Assembly (NCBI RefSeq): GCF_014656195.1
Contig: NZ_BNBY01000001.1
Span: forward strand, 441,148-505,147
Source of the DNA: Kitasatospora xanthocidica
Lineage (GTDB): Bacteria; Actinomycetota; Actinomycetes; Streptomycetales; Streptomycetaceae
Direction of reading: 5' to 3'
DNA length: 64,000 nt
Shown: positions 17,491-31,952 of the stretch, piece after piece
Numbering within the stretch: the first letter of the stretch is position 1
Layout of the letters: each line of letters begins with the position of its first letter
Program-made: the position numbers and the translations under genes
Notes under the pieces: generated by a model
Databases searched by the model: none
Seen by the model: the letters and a program-made list of their open reading frames with translations, nothing else
What the model was told of the DNA's origin: nothing

Positions 17491-18642
17491 CTACTTCCTC
17501 TTCGGCCGCTGGCCGCCGCCGCGCTTGGGCTGCTGACGGGTGCCCTGCCTGGTGCCGCCGGGCTTGGCCGCGGTCTGCTTGGCCGTCGGCTTGGTGCCCG
17601 AGTCCGCCGGAACGGCGTCCTCGACGGACTGCTCGGACTGCTCGGTGGCCTCGCCGGCCTCGGCCGTCTGCGCGCCGCCCTGCTGACGCTGGGCCTTGGT
17701 CTGCCGACGCGGCTGCTGGCGGTTCGCCCGCACCGACTCCTCGACCACGGCGGCGGCGGAGGCCGCCTCGGCGAGGGCCGACTTGCTCGGGGGCAGCATG
17801 CCCCAGAGCGCGCCCTTGATCTCCGTACCGTCCGGACGCAGCCGGCCGGCCTTCTTCAGCCGCTCCTGGCGCTGCTGGAAGGCGTGGCTGCCCGGGGTCG
17901 GGTTGTTGTGGATGACGATCAGCTGCTGGCCCATGGTCCAGACGTTGGTGGTCAGCCAGTAGACCAGGACACCGACCGGGAAGTTGATGCCCATCACGGC
18001 GAACATGACCGGGAAGACGTACATCAGCATCTTCTGCTGCTGCATGAACGGCGTCTTGACCGTGAGGTCGACGTTCTTCGTCATCAGCTGGCGCTGGGTG
18101 ATGAACTGCGACAGCGACATCATGATGATCATCACCGCGGTGACGATCTGGACGTTCAGGCTGTCGGAGCCGACGAACTTGGCCGACAGCGGCGCACCGA
18201 AGATGTGCGCCTGCTTGGCGCTCTCCAGCAGGCCCTGGTCGATGACGCCGATCTTCTTGTTGTTGGCGACCGAGGCCAGAACGCCGTAGAGGGCGGTGAA
18301 GAACGGCGCCTGCACGAGGATGGGAAGGCAGCTGGAGAACGGGTTGGTACCCGCATCCTTGTACAGCTTCATCATCTCTTCGGACTGGCGCTGCCGGTCG
18401 TTCTTGTAGCGCTCCTGGATGGCCTTCATCTTCGGCTGGATCGCCTGCATGGCCCGGGTCGCCTTGATCTGCTTCACGAAGAGCGGGATCAGGCAGATCC
18501 GGATGACGACCACCATCGAGGCGATGGACAGACCCCAGGCCCAGCCACCGTTCGGGTCGAAGACGTGGCTGTACAGCGAGTGGAACTGGACGATGATCCA
18601 GGACACCGCTGTGTAGAGGGGACTCAGAAAACCGAAGGTCAC
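17491..18642 (-). CDS. yidC: YidC/Oxa1 membrane protein insertase
   Basis: Inserts and folds inner-membrane proteins, alone or with SecYEG. The 383 residues start directly with the conserved core (no large periplasmic domain, as in Gram-positives): a first helix [19 protein letters not shown], the cytoplasmic hairpin ([40 protein letters not shown]), then further membrane helices. The C-terminal tail of about 110 residues is basic and Gln-rich (ending [10 protein letters not shown]) and may contact ribosomes. GTG start behind AAGGAG, 3 bp after the yidD stop. Confidence 0.95.
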   Translation of the reverse strand: MTFGFLSPLYTAVSWIIVQFHSLYSHVFDPNGGWAWGLSIASMVVVIRICLIPLFVKQIKATRAMQAIQPKMKAIQERYKNDRQRQSEEMMKLYKDAGTNPFSSCLPILVQAPFFTALYGVLASVANNKKIGVIDQGLLESAKQAHIFGAPLSAKFVGSDSLNVQIVTAVMIIMMSLSQFITQRQLMTKNVDLTVKTPFMQQQKMLMYVFPVMFAVMGINFPVGVLVYWLTTNVWTMGQQLIVIHNNPTPGSHAFQQRQERLKKAGRLRPDGTEIKGALWGMLPPSKSALAEAASAAAVVEESVRANRQQPRRQTKAQRQQGGAQTAEAGEATEQSEQSVEDAVPADSGTKPTAKQTAAKPGGTRQGTRQQPKRGGGQRPKRK

Positions 18643-18645
18643 CGG

Positions 18646-18960
18646 TCAGACTCCTTGGGCATCGGGCTTCGCCACCGGCTCCGGCTCGGCGGTCCCGCTC
18701 TTGGGGCTCAGCAGATCACGCAGCCGGCGGTGCCACACCGGATGCTTTCTCGGCGGGACGTGATCGACCCCGCCGGGCGTCCATGGGTTGCAGCGCAGGA
18801 TGCGCCACACGGTCAGCCCGCCGCCCTTGACCGCCCCGTGCACCTTGACGGCCTCGAAGCCGTAGTGCGAGCAGGAGGGGTAGTAACGGCAGACCGGACC
18901 GAGCAGTGGGCTGATCGTCCACTGGTAGACCCTGATCAGACCCATCAGCAGGTACTTCAT
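18646..18960 (-). CDS. yidD: membrane protein insertion efficiency factor YidD
   Basis: A 104-residue protein thought to help YidC-dependent insertion. It has the family's amphipathic N-terminus and Cys-rich signature ([41 protein letters not shown]). The C-terminus has a short basic and Pro-rich extension. The ATG overlaps the rnpA stop by 4 bp, and yidC follows after 3 bp, so the three are translationally linked. Confidence 0.95.
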   Translation of the reverse strand: MKYLLMGLIRVYQWTISPLLGPVCRYYPSCSHYGFEAVKVHGAVKGGGLTVWRILRCNPWTPGGVDHVPPRKHPVWHRRLRDLLSPKSGTAEPEPVAKPDAQGV

Positions 18961-19385
18961 CGCCCTGCTCCCGTCGGCGCCGTCGCGGCGGGCTCAGCCT
19001 TCAGCAGCCGCTTCAGCGCCGCGTCCAGGTCACGTTCGAGGTCCTGGTACGAGGCGGACGCGGCCTGGGGCAGCGCACGCACCACTATCAGGCTACCGGC
19101 GGGCAGCCTGGACAGACGATCACGGATGAGATGGCGCAACCGGCGCTTCACGAGGTTGCGGACGACCGCCGGGCCGACGGCCTTGCTCACGACGAAACCC
19201 GCACGCGCCGAAGGAGTCCCCTCGGCGACGTGCGGGCGGAAGTCGCTGGTCCGGTCGGCCTGCCCCTGCGGGTCACCGTCTCTGCTGAGATGGACGACCA
19301 GGAGGGGCCGGCCGGCCCGACGACCGCGTTTCACCGCGGTCGCGAAGTCCTCGCGCCGCCGCAGCCGGTTTTCGGAGGGCAGCAC
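18957..19385 (-). CDS. rnpA: ribonuclease P protein component
   Basis: Protein subunit that assists the RNase P RNA in 5' processing of tRNA precursors. 142 residues, starting at the [23 protein letters not shown], the conserved N-terminus of the family; the RNR-like motif is [14 protein letters not shown]. It has an insertion rich in Gly/Asp/Gln (around residues 35-60), common in actinomycetes. A longer in-frame start at 19436 would overlap rpmH and is rejected. It follows rpmH by 19 bp. Confidence 0.94.
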   Translation of the reverse strand: MLPSENRLRRREDFATAVKRGRRAGRPLLVVHLSRDGDPQGQADRTSDFRPHVAEGTPSARAGFVVSKAVGPAVVRNLVKRRLRHLIRDRLSRLPAGSLIVVRALPQAASASYQDLERDLDAALKRLLKAEPAATAPTGAGR

Positions 19386-19404
19386 AGCAGACTCTTGGCG
19401 CGGA

Positions 19405-19542
19405 TCAGGCGGAGATGGCGCTGCGGCCCTTGCCACGGCGGGCGGCCAGGATGGCGCGGCCGGCGCGGGTACGCATACGCAGCCGGAAGCCGTGGGTCTT
19501 CGCGCGGCGACGGTTGTTCGGCTGGAAGGTGCGCTTGCTCAC
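19405..19542 (-). CDS. rpmH: 50S ribosomal protein L34
   Basis: 45 residues, starting [15 protein letters not shown] with the L34 signature [14 protein letters not shown], ending [12 protein letters not shown] start at 19542. It heads the minus-strand cluster that diverges from dnaA, the near-universal bacterial arrangement. Confidence 0.96.
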   Translation of the reverse strand: MSKRTFQPNNRRRAKTHGFRLRMRTRAGRAILAARRGKGRSAISA

Positions 19543-19897
19543 TCGGGGGCTCCTGAGGTGAATCGTAGGATGACGAGAAGTCGCTTGGCCGTCACCGTGC
19601 GTCCGCGTGATCTCCCTTGGAATCGGAAATCCGGCTCATCGCCCCAGTTCGGCTGGGGTCTGAGGCAATCCACGGCGCCCGTGCTGCGCGCCTTATGGAG
19701 CGGGTGGACCCGCGGACATGCGGCAGCGGCCATCGACAACTCGACCTGGTTACGGTACGCGGGACGGGGCTCGAGGGTCAAACCAGCCCTCCGGGACCCG
19801 CTTTACCCACAGCCTGTGGACAACGACTTGATCCCGCTCTGTTCGCTGACTACCGTTGCAGAACTTGTCTGGGTTTGTTCTTGGAAAGCGTGCACCA
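19543..19897. promoter_or_regulatory. rpmH/dnaA divergent promoter region with two DnaA boxes
   Basis: A 355-bp gap between divergent rpmH and dnaA. Two DnaA-box-like nonamers face each other 3 bp apart: TTACCCACA at 19803-19811 (plus) and a perfect TTGTCCACA on the minus strand at 19815-19823. They lie 75-95 bp before the dnaA start, fitting DnaA autoregulation. The rest holds no gene. Confidence 0.8.
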
Positions 19898-21772
19898 GTG
19901 GCTGATGTCAACAGCGACCTCGTCCCGGTCTGGGCCAGGGTCGTCGAGCGGCTGGTCAGCGACCCCGATGTCGCGGAGATGGACAAGCAGTGGGTGCAGC
20001 GCACCCAGCCGATGTGGATGATGCACGACACCGCCCTGCTGGCGGCCCCGAACGAGCGGGCCAAGCAGGTACTGGAGGGCCGGCTGCTGCCGCAGCTGAC
20101 CGAGGCCCTCAGCCGTGAGCTCAGCCGCCCGGTCCGGATCGCCGTGATGGTCGACGCCAACGCCGTGCCGACCACCCCCGCGCCCGCCCCCCAGCCCCCC
20201 GCCGAGCCGTACCCCGGCCCGTCCGAGGACACCGACGGCTACGGCGACCAGGGCTACCAGCGCCCGTACGAGCACGGCCCGCAGTACGAGCAGGGCCAGC
20301 CGTACGAGAAGGCGCAGCCCTACGAGCAGGGCCAGCCGTACGAGCAGGACTACGAGCGCCCCCGCTACGACACCGGCGGCTACGAGCAGCGCCCGGGGCC
20401 GTACGGCGCCCCCTCCGGCGGCCCGCAGGGCTGGCAGGGCTACCAGGAGCAGCCCCCCGCCCACTACGAGCCCGAGGAGCCCGCTCCCCGCCAGGCGCCG
20501 CGGCCCCTGCCCGGCCCGCCCGCGACCACCCAGGGCGACCTCTTCGGCGGCGCCTACGGCCCCGGCCCGAACGAGCAGCCCCGCGGTGCCGCGGGCCGCC
20601 GCGCCACCGGTGCCCGCCCCACCGGCGGACGTCCGGCGGAGAAGGCCGCCCCGGAGCGGTCCGGCGAGCGCCCCCCCGTCCCCGGTGTGCCCGCCCCGCC
20701 CGGCGCTCCCCCGGCCGGCGGCTCCCGCAAGGACGAGCCGGCCGCCCGGCTGAACCCCAAGTACCTCTTCGACACCTTCGTCATCGGCGCGAGCAACCGC
20801 TTCGCGCACGCGGCGGCGGTGGCGGTCGCCGAGGCCCCGGCCAAGGCGTACAACCCGCTCTTCATCTACGGCGAGTCCGGGCTGGGCAAGACCCACCTGC
20901 TGCACGCCATCGGGCACTACTCGCGCAGCCTCTTCCCGGGGACCCGGGTGCGCTACGTGTCCTCGGAGGAGTTCACCAACGAGTTCATCAACTCGATCCG
21001 GGACGGCAAGGCGGACACCTTCCGCCGCCGCTACCGGGACATGGACATCCTGCTCGTGGACGACGTCCAGTTCCTGGCGAGCAAGGAGTCCACGCAGGAG
21101 GAGTTCTTCCACACCTTCAACACCCTGCACAACGCGAACAAGCAGATCGTGCTCTCCTCGGACCGGCCGCCCAAGCTGCTGACCACGCTGGAGGACCGGC
21201 TGCGCAACCGCTTCGAGTGGGGCCTGATCACCGACGTCACCCCGCCGGAGCTGGAGACCCGGATCGCGATCCTCCGCAAGAAGGCGATCCAGGAGCAACT
21301 GAACGCTCCCGCCGACGTGTTGGAGTTCATCGCGTCCCGGATCACCCGCAACATCCGGGAGTTGGAGGGGGCGCTGATCCGGGTCACCGCCTTCGCCAAC
21401 CTCAACCGGGCGCCGGTGGACCTGGAGCTGGCCGGGATCGTCCTCAAGGACCTGATCCCGGGCGGGGACGAGGACGCCGGCCCGGAGATCACCGCGCAGG
21501 TCATCATGCAGCAGACCGCCGCGTACTTCGGTCTGGGCGTGGACGACCTCTGCGGATCCTCGCGCAGCCGGGTGCTGGTGACGGCCCGCCAGATCGCGAT
21601 GTACCTGTGCCGGGAGCTCACCGACCTGTCGCTGCCGAAGATCGGCGCGCAGTTCGGCGGCCGCGACCACACCACGGTGATGCACGCGGACCGCAAGATC
21701 CGCTCGCTGATGGCCGAGCGCCGCTCGATCTACAACCAGGTCACCGAACTGACCAACCGCATCAAGAGCTAG
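19898..21772 (+). CDS. dnaA: chromosomal replication initiator DnaA
   Basis: Opens oriC and recruits the helicase. 624 residues: domain I (about 1-85, [19 protein letters not shown]), a very long Pro/Tyr/Gln/Gly-rich domain II (about 90-285) with short repeats YEQGQPYE near 128-150, domain III AAA+ with Walker A GESGLGKT at 325-332 and Walker [10 protein letters not shown], and domain IV with the DNA-binding signature [15 protein letters not shown]. Unusually long linkers are typical of Streptomycetaceae. The GTG at 19898 follows GGAAAG; the frame opens at 19856, but the conserved N-terminus starts here. Confidence 0.97.
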   Translation: MADVNSDLVPVWARVVERLVSDPDVAEMDKQWVQRTQPMWMMHDTALLAAPNERAKQVLEGRLLPQLTEALSRELSRPVRIAVMVDANAVPTTPAPAPQPPAEPYPGPSEDTDGYGDQGYQRPYEHGPQYEQGQPYEKAQPYEQGQPYEQDYERPRYDTGGYEQRPGPYGAPSGGPQGWQGYQEQPPAHYEPEEPAPRQAPRPLPGPPATTQGDLFGGAYGPGPNEQPRGAAGRRATGARPTGGRPAEKAAPERSGERPPVPGVPAPPGAPPAGGSRKDEPAARLNPKYLFDTFVIGASNRFAHAAAVAVAEAPAKAYNPLFIYGESGLGKTHLLHAIGHYSRSLFPGTRVRYVSSEEFTNEFINSIRDGKADTFRRRYRDMDILLVDDVQFLASKESTQEEFFHTFNTLHNANKQIVLSSDRPPKLLTTLEDRLRNRFEWGLITDVTPPELETRIAILRKKAIQEQLNAPADVLEFIASRITRNIRELEGALIRVTAFANLNRAPVDLELAGIVLKDLIPGGDEDAGPEITAQVIMQQTAAYFGLGVDDLCGSSRSRVLVTARQIAMYLCRELTDLSLPKIGAQFGGRDHTTVMHADRKIRSLMAERRSIYNQVTELTNRIKS

Positions 21773-21796
21773 CCACCGCCGCGCACGCGGCCCGGA

Positions 21797-21826
21797 GGGC
21801 GTCAGGAGCGATCCTGACGCCCTTTT
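21797..21826 (+). terminator. dnaA intrinsic terminator
   Basis: 11-bp perfect stem GGGCGTCAGGA (21797-21807) with 21812-21822, a 4-nt loop, then TTTT. Confidence 0.9.
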
Positions 21827-21849
21827 CGCGTGTCCGGACGCATCAGCGG

Positions 21850-22543
21850 GCATCCACAGGTGTGCGCCGCCCGCCGGCTGGGCAGAGATGTGGTCGACGG
21901 ACGGTTCGCCAGTCCACAGCCCGCGCCGAACAACTGACCGGTGATTCGAAAACCCGGGGCGCGCAGGGCAGTTGTCCACAGGGCGGGTGCCTTCCCCGCC
22001 GTCCACAGGCCGGTGGCTCCGGAGTTATCCAGAATTCTTCCACAGGCCCGTCACCGCTACGCTCTTCCGCGCAGGTCAGGTGCCTGTGGACTTGTGCACA
22101 ACGGTTATCCACAGGGTGTGGACAATTGACGGCCCGCCAGTGGGCCATCCGGGTTATCCACCGGTTGTCCCCAGGGCAGGGGCGGTTATCCCCAGGTTGT
22201 CCACAACCGCGTCCACAGTTCGACAACCGTGAGCTGGCGTTCATACCCTGGTGTGAAAGGCGTCACGAAAAGTTGACCGGGCCCCGTGGATAACCGCACC
22301 CGGATCTGGGGACAGGCCTGGGGATAACCTGTGGATACCGAGCGTGCCCTGTGGGTAACGCTCAGCTGTCCACAGCGGGGCCTGCTCGTCCACAGCCGCC
22401 GTCCACACCCACTGTGGACAAAATCCGGGCCTTGACCTGCGGAAACGGGGTTATCCACGGTTTCCACAGGCCCTACTACTACCACTACACATTTAGACCG
22501 TGGACTTGCTTTCAAAGTGGGTGGGCCCCGAATCTGTGGACAA
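21850..22543. other. oriC: chromosomal replication origin oriC
   Basis: The dnaA-dnaN gap (21773-22725) is packed with DnaA boxes. Perfect TTGTCCACA copies start at 21972 and 22197 (plus) and occupy 22117-22125, 22413-22421 and 22535-22543 (minus); TTATCCACA is at 22105. Variants include 21850, 21910, 21999, 22036, 22154, 22165, 22186, 22209, 22366, 22386, 22399 and 22451 (plus) and 22085, 22285, 22319, 22330, 22350 and 22500 (minus). In the right part most point to the minus strand, as known for Streptomyces oriC. A slightly A+T-richer patch at 22470-22500 is the best candidate for unwinding or the dnaN promoter. No gene is present. Confidence 0.95.
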
Positions 22544-22725
22544 CGCGACCCCGACACCTGTTCGGGTTGCTTCCGCCCGTCTGCCCCGTCTGTCGGCGGA
22601 GTACGTCAGACTGTCCTTGCGACTGGAAGCGGAGCGAGCAGAGCTCCGACGGACAGCGGACCGACGATCAAGATCAGACGAACCAGAGTGCGAGCGGGAG
22701 CGCTCGATCCAGGAGGCGGTTACCG

Positions 22726-23856
22726 GTGAAGTTCCGGGTGGAGCGTGACGTCCTCGCGGAGGCGGTGGCCTGGGCTGCCCGCAGCCTCCCGGCACGGCCT
22801 CCGGTGCCGGTGCTGGCAGGCCTGCTGCTGACCGCGCAGGAGGGCAGCCTGGCGCTGTCCGGCTTCGACTACGAGGTCTCGGCCCGGGTCGAGCTGGAGG
22901 CGGACGTCGAGGAGGCCGGCACCGTGCTGGTCTCCGGTCGACTGCTCAACGACATCTCCCGCAACCTCCCCAACAGGCCTGTGGAGATCTCCACCGACGG
23001 CCAGCGGGTCAGCGTGGTCTGCGGCAGCTCCCGGTTCACCCTCCCCACCCTCCCGGTGGACGAGTACCCGGCCCTGCCCCAGATGCCGACCGCCACCGGC
23101 ACCGTCTCCGGTGACGTCTTCGCCTCCGCGGTCAGCCAGGCCGCCGTCGCCGCGGGCCGGGACGACACCCTCCCGGTGCTCACCGGTGTCCGGGTCGAGA
23201 TCGAGGGCGACCGGATCACCCTGGCCGCCACCGACCGCTACCGCTTCGCCGTCCGCGACCTGCTGTGGAAGCCCGAGCAGTCGGACATCTCCGCAGTCGC
23301 CCTGGTCCCGGCCAAGACGCTGCAGGACATCGCCAAGTCCCTGGGCAGCGGCGACACCGTCTCCATCGCGCTCTCCTCGGGCGGCGCGGGCGAGGGCCTG
23401 ATCGGCTTCGAGGGCGCCGGCCGCCGGACCACCACCCGGCTGCTGGAGGGCGAGTTCCCCAAGTTCCGCAGCCTGTTCCCGACCGAGTTCAACGCGGTCG
23501 CCGCGATCCAGACGCAGCCCTTCCTGGAGGCGCTCAAGCGCGTCTCGCTGGTCGCCGAGCGCAACACGCCGGTCCGCCTGAACTTCGAGGAGGGCGTGCT
23601 GACGCTGGAGGCCGGATCGGGCGACGACGCCCAGGCCACCGAGCGGATCGACGCCTCCCTGGAGGGCGACGCCATCTCCATCGCCTTCAACCCGGGCTAC
23701 CTGGAGGAGGGCCTCAAGGCCATCGACTCCGCCTACGCCCAGCTCAGCTTCACCACCCCGACCAAGCCCGCGCTGCTCAGCGGCAAGGTCTCGGTGGACG
23801 CCGAGGAGGACAAGGCCTACCAGTACCTGATCATGCCGGTCCGCCTCTCCGGCTGA
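22726..23856 (+). CDS. dnaN: DNA polymerase III beta subunit (sliding clamp)
   Basis: Ring-shaped processivity factor; 376 residues in three clamp domains, the normal length. The N-terminus MKFRVERDVLAEAVAWAARS and the C-terminal YLIMPVRLSG (the partner-binding pocket end) are characteristic. The GTG at 22726 is set by a strong AGGAGG 10 nt upstream; the longer open frame to 22351 lies in oriC and is rejected. Confidence 0.97.
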   Translation: MKFRVERDVLAEAVAWAARSLPARPPVPVLAGLLLTAQEGSLALSGFDYEVSARVELEADVEEAGTVLVSGRLLNDISRNLPNRPVEISTDGQRVSVVCGSSRFTLPTLPVDEYPALPQMPTATGTVSGDVFASAVSQAAVAAGRDDTLPVLTGVRVEIEGDRITLAATDRYRFAVRDLLWKPEQSDISAVALVPAKTLQDIAKSLGSGDTVSIALSSGGAGEGLIGFEGAGRRTTTRLLEGEFPKFRSLFPTEFNAVAAIQTQPFLEALKRVSLVAERNTPVRLNFEEGVLTLEAGSGDDAQATERIDASLEGDAISIAFNPGYLEEGLKAIDSAYAQLSFTTPTKPALLSGKVSVDAEEDKAYQYLIMPVRLSG

Positions 23857-23895
23857 TCCCCGGGAGCGGCTCCGGCCGCCCCCGCTCCGCGTGAC

Positions 23896-23938
23896 CGTCC
23901 ACAGGCTGTGCACACCCGCTGTGCACAGCCTGTGGACG
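23896..23938. repeat. 17-bp inverted repeat with facing DnaA-box-like ends
   Basis: Arms 23896-23912 and 23922-23938 are perfectly complementary over 17 bp with a 9-nt loop. Each arm carries CGTCCACAG, a near DnaA box, in opposite orientations. It lies 40 bp after the dnaN stop and may be a dnaN terminator, a DnaA-binding site, or both. Confidence 0.75.
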
Positions 23939-24050
23939 TCTCCCCCGGTCGGCCGGACCGCAAGCGGGCGCGGGCGGTCCAGCGCGTAGGCTCAGGGAGT
24001 GCGGCAACGGCGCCGCCGGCAGGCACGTCACCACAGGTAAGGACTTGGTC

Positions 24051-24926
24051 ATGGAGCTCGGCCTCATCGGTCTCGGCAAGATGGGCGGCAACATGCGCGA
24101 GCGGATCCGCCGCGCCGGCCACACCGTCATCGGCTACGACCGCAATCCGGACATCTCCGACGTCGAGAGCCTGCAGGAGCTCGTCAACAAGCTGCAGGGC
24201 CCGCGCGTGGTCTGGGTGATGGTCCCGGCCGGCGCGGCCACCCAGGCGACCGTCGACGAGCTCGCCGAGCTGCTCTCCCCCGGCGACGTGGTGGTGGACG
24301 GCGGCAACTCCCGCTGGACCGACGACGTCAAGCACGCCGAGGCGCTGGCCGCCAAGGGCATCGGCTTCGTGGACTGCGGCGTCTCCGGCGGCGTCTGGGG
24401 CCTGGAGAACGGCTACGCGCTGATGTACGGCGGCGACGCCGAGCACGTCGCCCTGGTCCAGCCGGTCTTCGACGCGCTCAAGCCCGAGGGCGACTTCGGC
24501 TCGGTGCACGCGGGCGCGGTGGGCGCCGGCCACTTCGCCAAGATGGTCCACAACGGCATCGAGTACGCGATGATGCAGGCCTTCGCCGAGGGCTGGGAGC
24601 TGCTGGAGGCCGCCCCCGAGGTCACCGACGTGCGCGAGGTCTTCCGCAGCTGGCAGGAGGGCACGGTCATCCGCTCCTGGCTGCTCGACCTGGCCGTCCG
24701 CGCCCTGGACGACGACGAGCACCTGGCCAAGCTGCGCGGCTGGGCCGCCGACTCCGGCGAGGGCCGCTGGACCGTCGAGGCCGCGATCGACCACGCCGTG
24801 CCGCTGCCGGCGATCACCGCCTCGCTGTTCGCCCGCTTCGCCTCCCGCCAGGAGGACTCGCCGCAGATGAAGATGATCGCCGCGCTGCGCAACCAGTTCG
24901 GCGGCCACGCGGTCGAGTCGAAGTAA
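24051..24926 (+). CDS. gnd: 6-phosphogluconate dehydrogenase, decarboxylating
   Basis: Oxidises 6-phosphogluconate to ribulose 5-phosphate and CO2. At 291 residues it is the short YqeC/GntZ type rather than the ~470-residue classical Gnd. N-terminal Rossmann motif [11 protein letters not shown]; substrate-binding [18 protein letters not shown]; catalytic Lys/Asn region [23 protein letters not shown] at 24051 behind AAGGA; a TTG two codons earlier is possible. Its place between dnaN and recF is a conserved actinomycete feature. Confidence 0.93.
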   Translation: MELGLIGLGKMGGNMRERIRRAGHTVIGYDRNPDISDVESLQELVNKLQGPRVVWVMVPAGAATQATVDELAELLSPGDVVVDGGNSRWTDDVKHAEALAAKGIGFVDCGVSGGVWGLENGYALMYGGDAEHVALVQPVFDALKPEGDFGSVHAGAVGAGHFAKMVHNGIEYAMMQAFAEGWELLEAAPEVTDVREVFRSWQEGTVIRSWLLDLAVRALDDDEHLAKLRGWAADSGEGRWTVEAAIDHAVPLPAITASLFARFASRQEDSPQMKMIAALRNQFGGHAVESK

Positions 24927-24931
24927 TCCCC

Positions 24932-24973
24932 TCCGGGGCGCAATCCCCACCCCGGGTCCGGGGCGCAATCCCC
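24932..24973. repeat. 17-bp direct repeat between gnd and recF
   Basis: TCCGGGGCGCAATCCCC occurs at 24932-24948 and 24957-24973, spaced 25 bp start to start. The second copy lies in the loop and arm of an inverted repeat (24952-24961 with 24975-24984). It could be a gnd terminator region. Confidence 0.7.
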
Positions 24974-25017
24974 TCCGGACCCGGTTCATCCACAGAAGGC
25001 GGGCGCAGTCCACAGCC

Positions 25018-26151
25018 ATGCACGTCGCGCATCTGTCGCTCGCCGACTTCCGGTCGTACGCCCGGGCCGAGGTTCCCCTCGACCCGGGCGTGACGGCCTT
25101 CGTGGGGCCCAACGGCCAGGGCAAGACCAACCTGGTCGAGGCGATCGGCTACGTCGCCACCCTGGGCAGTCACCGGGTCGCCACCGACGCGCCGCTGATC
25201 CGGCTGGGCGCCGAGCGGGCGGTGGTCCGCACCTCGGTGGTGGACCGCGGCCGCTCCACCCTGATCGAGCTGGAGCTCACTCCGGGCAAGGCCAACCGGG
25301 CCCGGATCAACCGCTCCGACAACGTCCGCCCGCGCGATGTGCTGGGCCTGCTGCGCACCGTGCTGTTCGCCCCCGAGGACCTCAGCCTGGTCAAGGGGGA
25401 CCCGGGTGAGCGACGCCGCTTCCTGGACGAGCTGCTGACCGCCCGAGCCCCCCGGCTGGCCGGTGTGCGGCAGGACTACGAGCGGGTGCTCAAGCAGCGC
25501 AACGCCCTGCTGAAGACCGCCGCGATGGCCCGCCGGGCCGGCGGCGGCAAGGGCGCGGACCTGTCCACCCTGGAGGTCTGGGACGGCCATCTGGCGCGGG
25601 CCGGCGCGGAGTTGACGGCCTTCCGGATCCAGCTGGTGGCCGCCCTGCAGCCGCTGGTGACCGCCGCGTACGGGCAGCTGGCCCCCGGCGGCGGTGAGAC
25701 CCTCCTGGAGTACCGCAGCTCCTTCGAGGGGGAGCTGCCGACCAGCCGCGAGCAGGCCGAGGAGCAGCTGCTGCAGGCCCTGCAGGCGGTCCGCAAGCAG
25801 GAGGTCGACCGCGGCCTCACCCTGGTCGGCCCGCACCGCGACGAGCTGGTGCTCAAGCTCGGCCCGCTGCCCGCCAAGGGCTACGCCAGCCACGGCGAGT
25901 CCTGGTCGTTCGCGCTGGCGCTGCGGCTGGCCTCGTACGAGCTGCTGCGCGCCGACGGCGGTGAGCCGGTGCTGATCCTGGACGACGTGTTCGCCGAGCT
26001 GGACGCCGCCCGCCGGGACCGGCTGGCCGAGCTGGTGGCCGACGGCGAGCAGGTGCTGGTCACCGCGGCGGTCGCCGAGGACGTGCCGAAGGCGCTGGCC
26101 GGCGCCCGGTTCGCGGTGGCCGACGGTGCCGTGCGCCGCGTGGACGCCTGA
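25018..26151 (+). CDS. recF: DNA replication/repair protein RecF
   Basis: SMC-like ATPase that loads RecA at gapped DNA with RecO/RecR. 377 residues, normal length. Walker A GPNGQGKT at 30-37; signature [13 protein letters not shown] region; C-terminal Walker [13 protein letters not shown]. Start ATG at 25018 ([14 protein letters not shown]), behind AAGGCGGG. Two weak DnaA-box-like nonamers (24986-24994, 25006-25014) lie directly in front of the start. Confidence 0.96.
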   Translation: MHVAHLSLADFRSYARAEVPLDPGVTAFVGPNGQGKTNLVEAIGYVATLGSHRVATDAPLIRLGAERAVVRTSVVDRGRSTLIELELTPGKANRARINRSDNVRPRDVLGLLRTVLFAPEDLSLVKGDPGERRRFLDELLTARAPRLAGVRQDYERVLKQRNALLKTAAMARRAGGGKGADLSTLEVWDGHLARAGAELTAFRIQLVAALQPLVTAAYGQLAPGGGETLLEYRSSFEGELPTSREQAEEQLLQALQAVRKQEVDRGLTLVGPHRDELVLKLGPLPAKGYASHGESWSFALALRLASYELLRADGGEPVLILDDVFAELDAARRDRLAELVADGEQVLVTAAVAEDVPKALAGARFAVADGAVRRVDA

Positions 26152-26269
26152 CCCGCGCAGCCGTTCTCCGCCGGCTGTCCCCTGCCACCCCTCACCCCCA
26201 CCGCCGCGGGTCGCGGCGGCCGTGCGCTCCCGTAGGCTGGACGGCTCGGCGGGCGTGCGACCGCGACCG

Positions 26270-26278
26270 TTGTCCACA
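26270..26278 (+). promoter_or_regulatory. isolated perfect DnaA box before dciA
   Basis: TTGTCCACA, the preferred Streptomyces DnaA box, 21 bp upstream of the dciA start codon and next to its ribosome-binding site. Confidence 0.7.
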
Positions 26279-26299
26279 GGCTGGGGAAAGGAGATCGCC

Positions 26300-26842
26300 G
26301 TGAGCGAGCCGGCGGAGAACCCTCCCGGCGGGCCCGGCGCCCCCGAGCCGACCGGCGCCGATCTCGCCCGCTCGGCACTGCGGGCGGCCCGGGCCCAGGC
26401 CAAGCAGCGCGGCGAGCAGGTCCGGGAGAAGCGCGAGGCGAAGCGGCACGGTCTGCGCAGCGGCGCCCGTTCGGACGGCCGCGACCCGGTGCCGCTGGGC
26501 GCCGCGCTGAACCGGCTGCTGACCGAGCGCGGCTGGGAGTCCTCGGCCGCGGTCGGCGGGGTGATGGGCCGCTGGCCGCAGATCGTCGGTCCGGACATCG
26601 CCGCGCACTGCCACCCCTCCTCCTACGACGAGGCGGCCGCGGTGCTCACCGTGCAGTGCGACTCCACCGCCTGGGCCACCCAACTGCGCTGGCTGGCACG
26701 ACAGTTGGTGGCCCGTCTGAACCACGAGCTGGGCCACGGCACGGTCAGGACCATCAAGGTGCTGGGCCCCGCGGCGCCCGCCCGCGGCTACGGCCGGCTG
26801 CGCGCGCCCGGGAGCAAGGGGCCGGGAGACACCTGGGGCTGA
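26300..26842 (+). CDS. dciA: DciA (DUF721) replicative helicase operator
   Basis: DciA proteins act at helicase loading in bacteria that lack DnaC/DnaI; this is known for the DUF721 family. 180 residues: a basic, Ala-rich, probably flexible N-terminus (to about 75) and the DUF721 fold (LLTERGWESSAAVGGVMGRW, then VLTVQCDSTAWATQLRW). GTG at 26300 follows AAAGGAGA; longer frames upstream are open only by G+C bias. It lies between recF and gyrB as in mycobacteria (Rv0004) and Streptomyces. A perfect DnaA box overlaps its leader. Confidence 0.9.
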   Translation: MSEPAENPPGGPGAPEPTGADLARSALRAARAQAKQRGEQVREKREAKRHGLRSGARSDGRDPVPLGAALNRLLTERGWESSAAVGGVMGRWPQIVGPDIAAHCHPSSYDEAAAVLTVQCDSTAWATQLRWLARQLVARLNHELGHGTVRTIKVLGPAAPARGYGRLRAPGSKGPGDTWG

Positions 26843-29132
<2,290 letters not shown>

Positions 29133-29188
29133 GGCCTCCACCCCAGGCCCCGCACGTACCAGTCCGCGTGAAAGGAAACTGACCACCA

Positions 29189-31801
<2,613 letters not shown>

Positions 31802-31823
31802 ACCGAACCGCAGACCGGTGCCG

Positions 31824-31847
31824 CCGCGTCCACAGGGTTGGACGCGG
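31824..31847 (+). terminator. hairpin after gyrA
   Basis: 9-bp stem CCGCGTCCA (31824-31832) with 31839-31847, 6-nt loop; no T-tract. Possibly partial, since DUF3566 follows 106 bp later on the same strand. Confidence 0.5.
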
Positions 31848-31952
31848 TGGCTCCGGCCGCCGGCCAGTTCCGGGCAATCCCGCCGGGCGCTGGATGACGA
31901 GTGACGAAGCAGGGCGGCGACGCCGCCCTGGTGGGAAGTGCGGGAGGACCAG

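Noticed and set aside
22351..22725. Extended dnaN reading frame across oriC
   Set aside because: The frame is open by chance through DnaA boxes; the conserved DnaN N-terminus and AGGAGG place the start at 22726.
29165..29175. GCGTGAAAG before gyrA as a parS variant
   Set aside because: Only one half-site matches; it is simply the gyrA ribosome-binding region.
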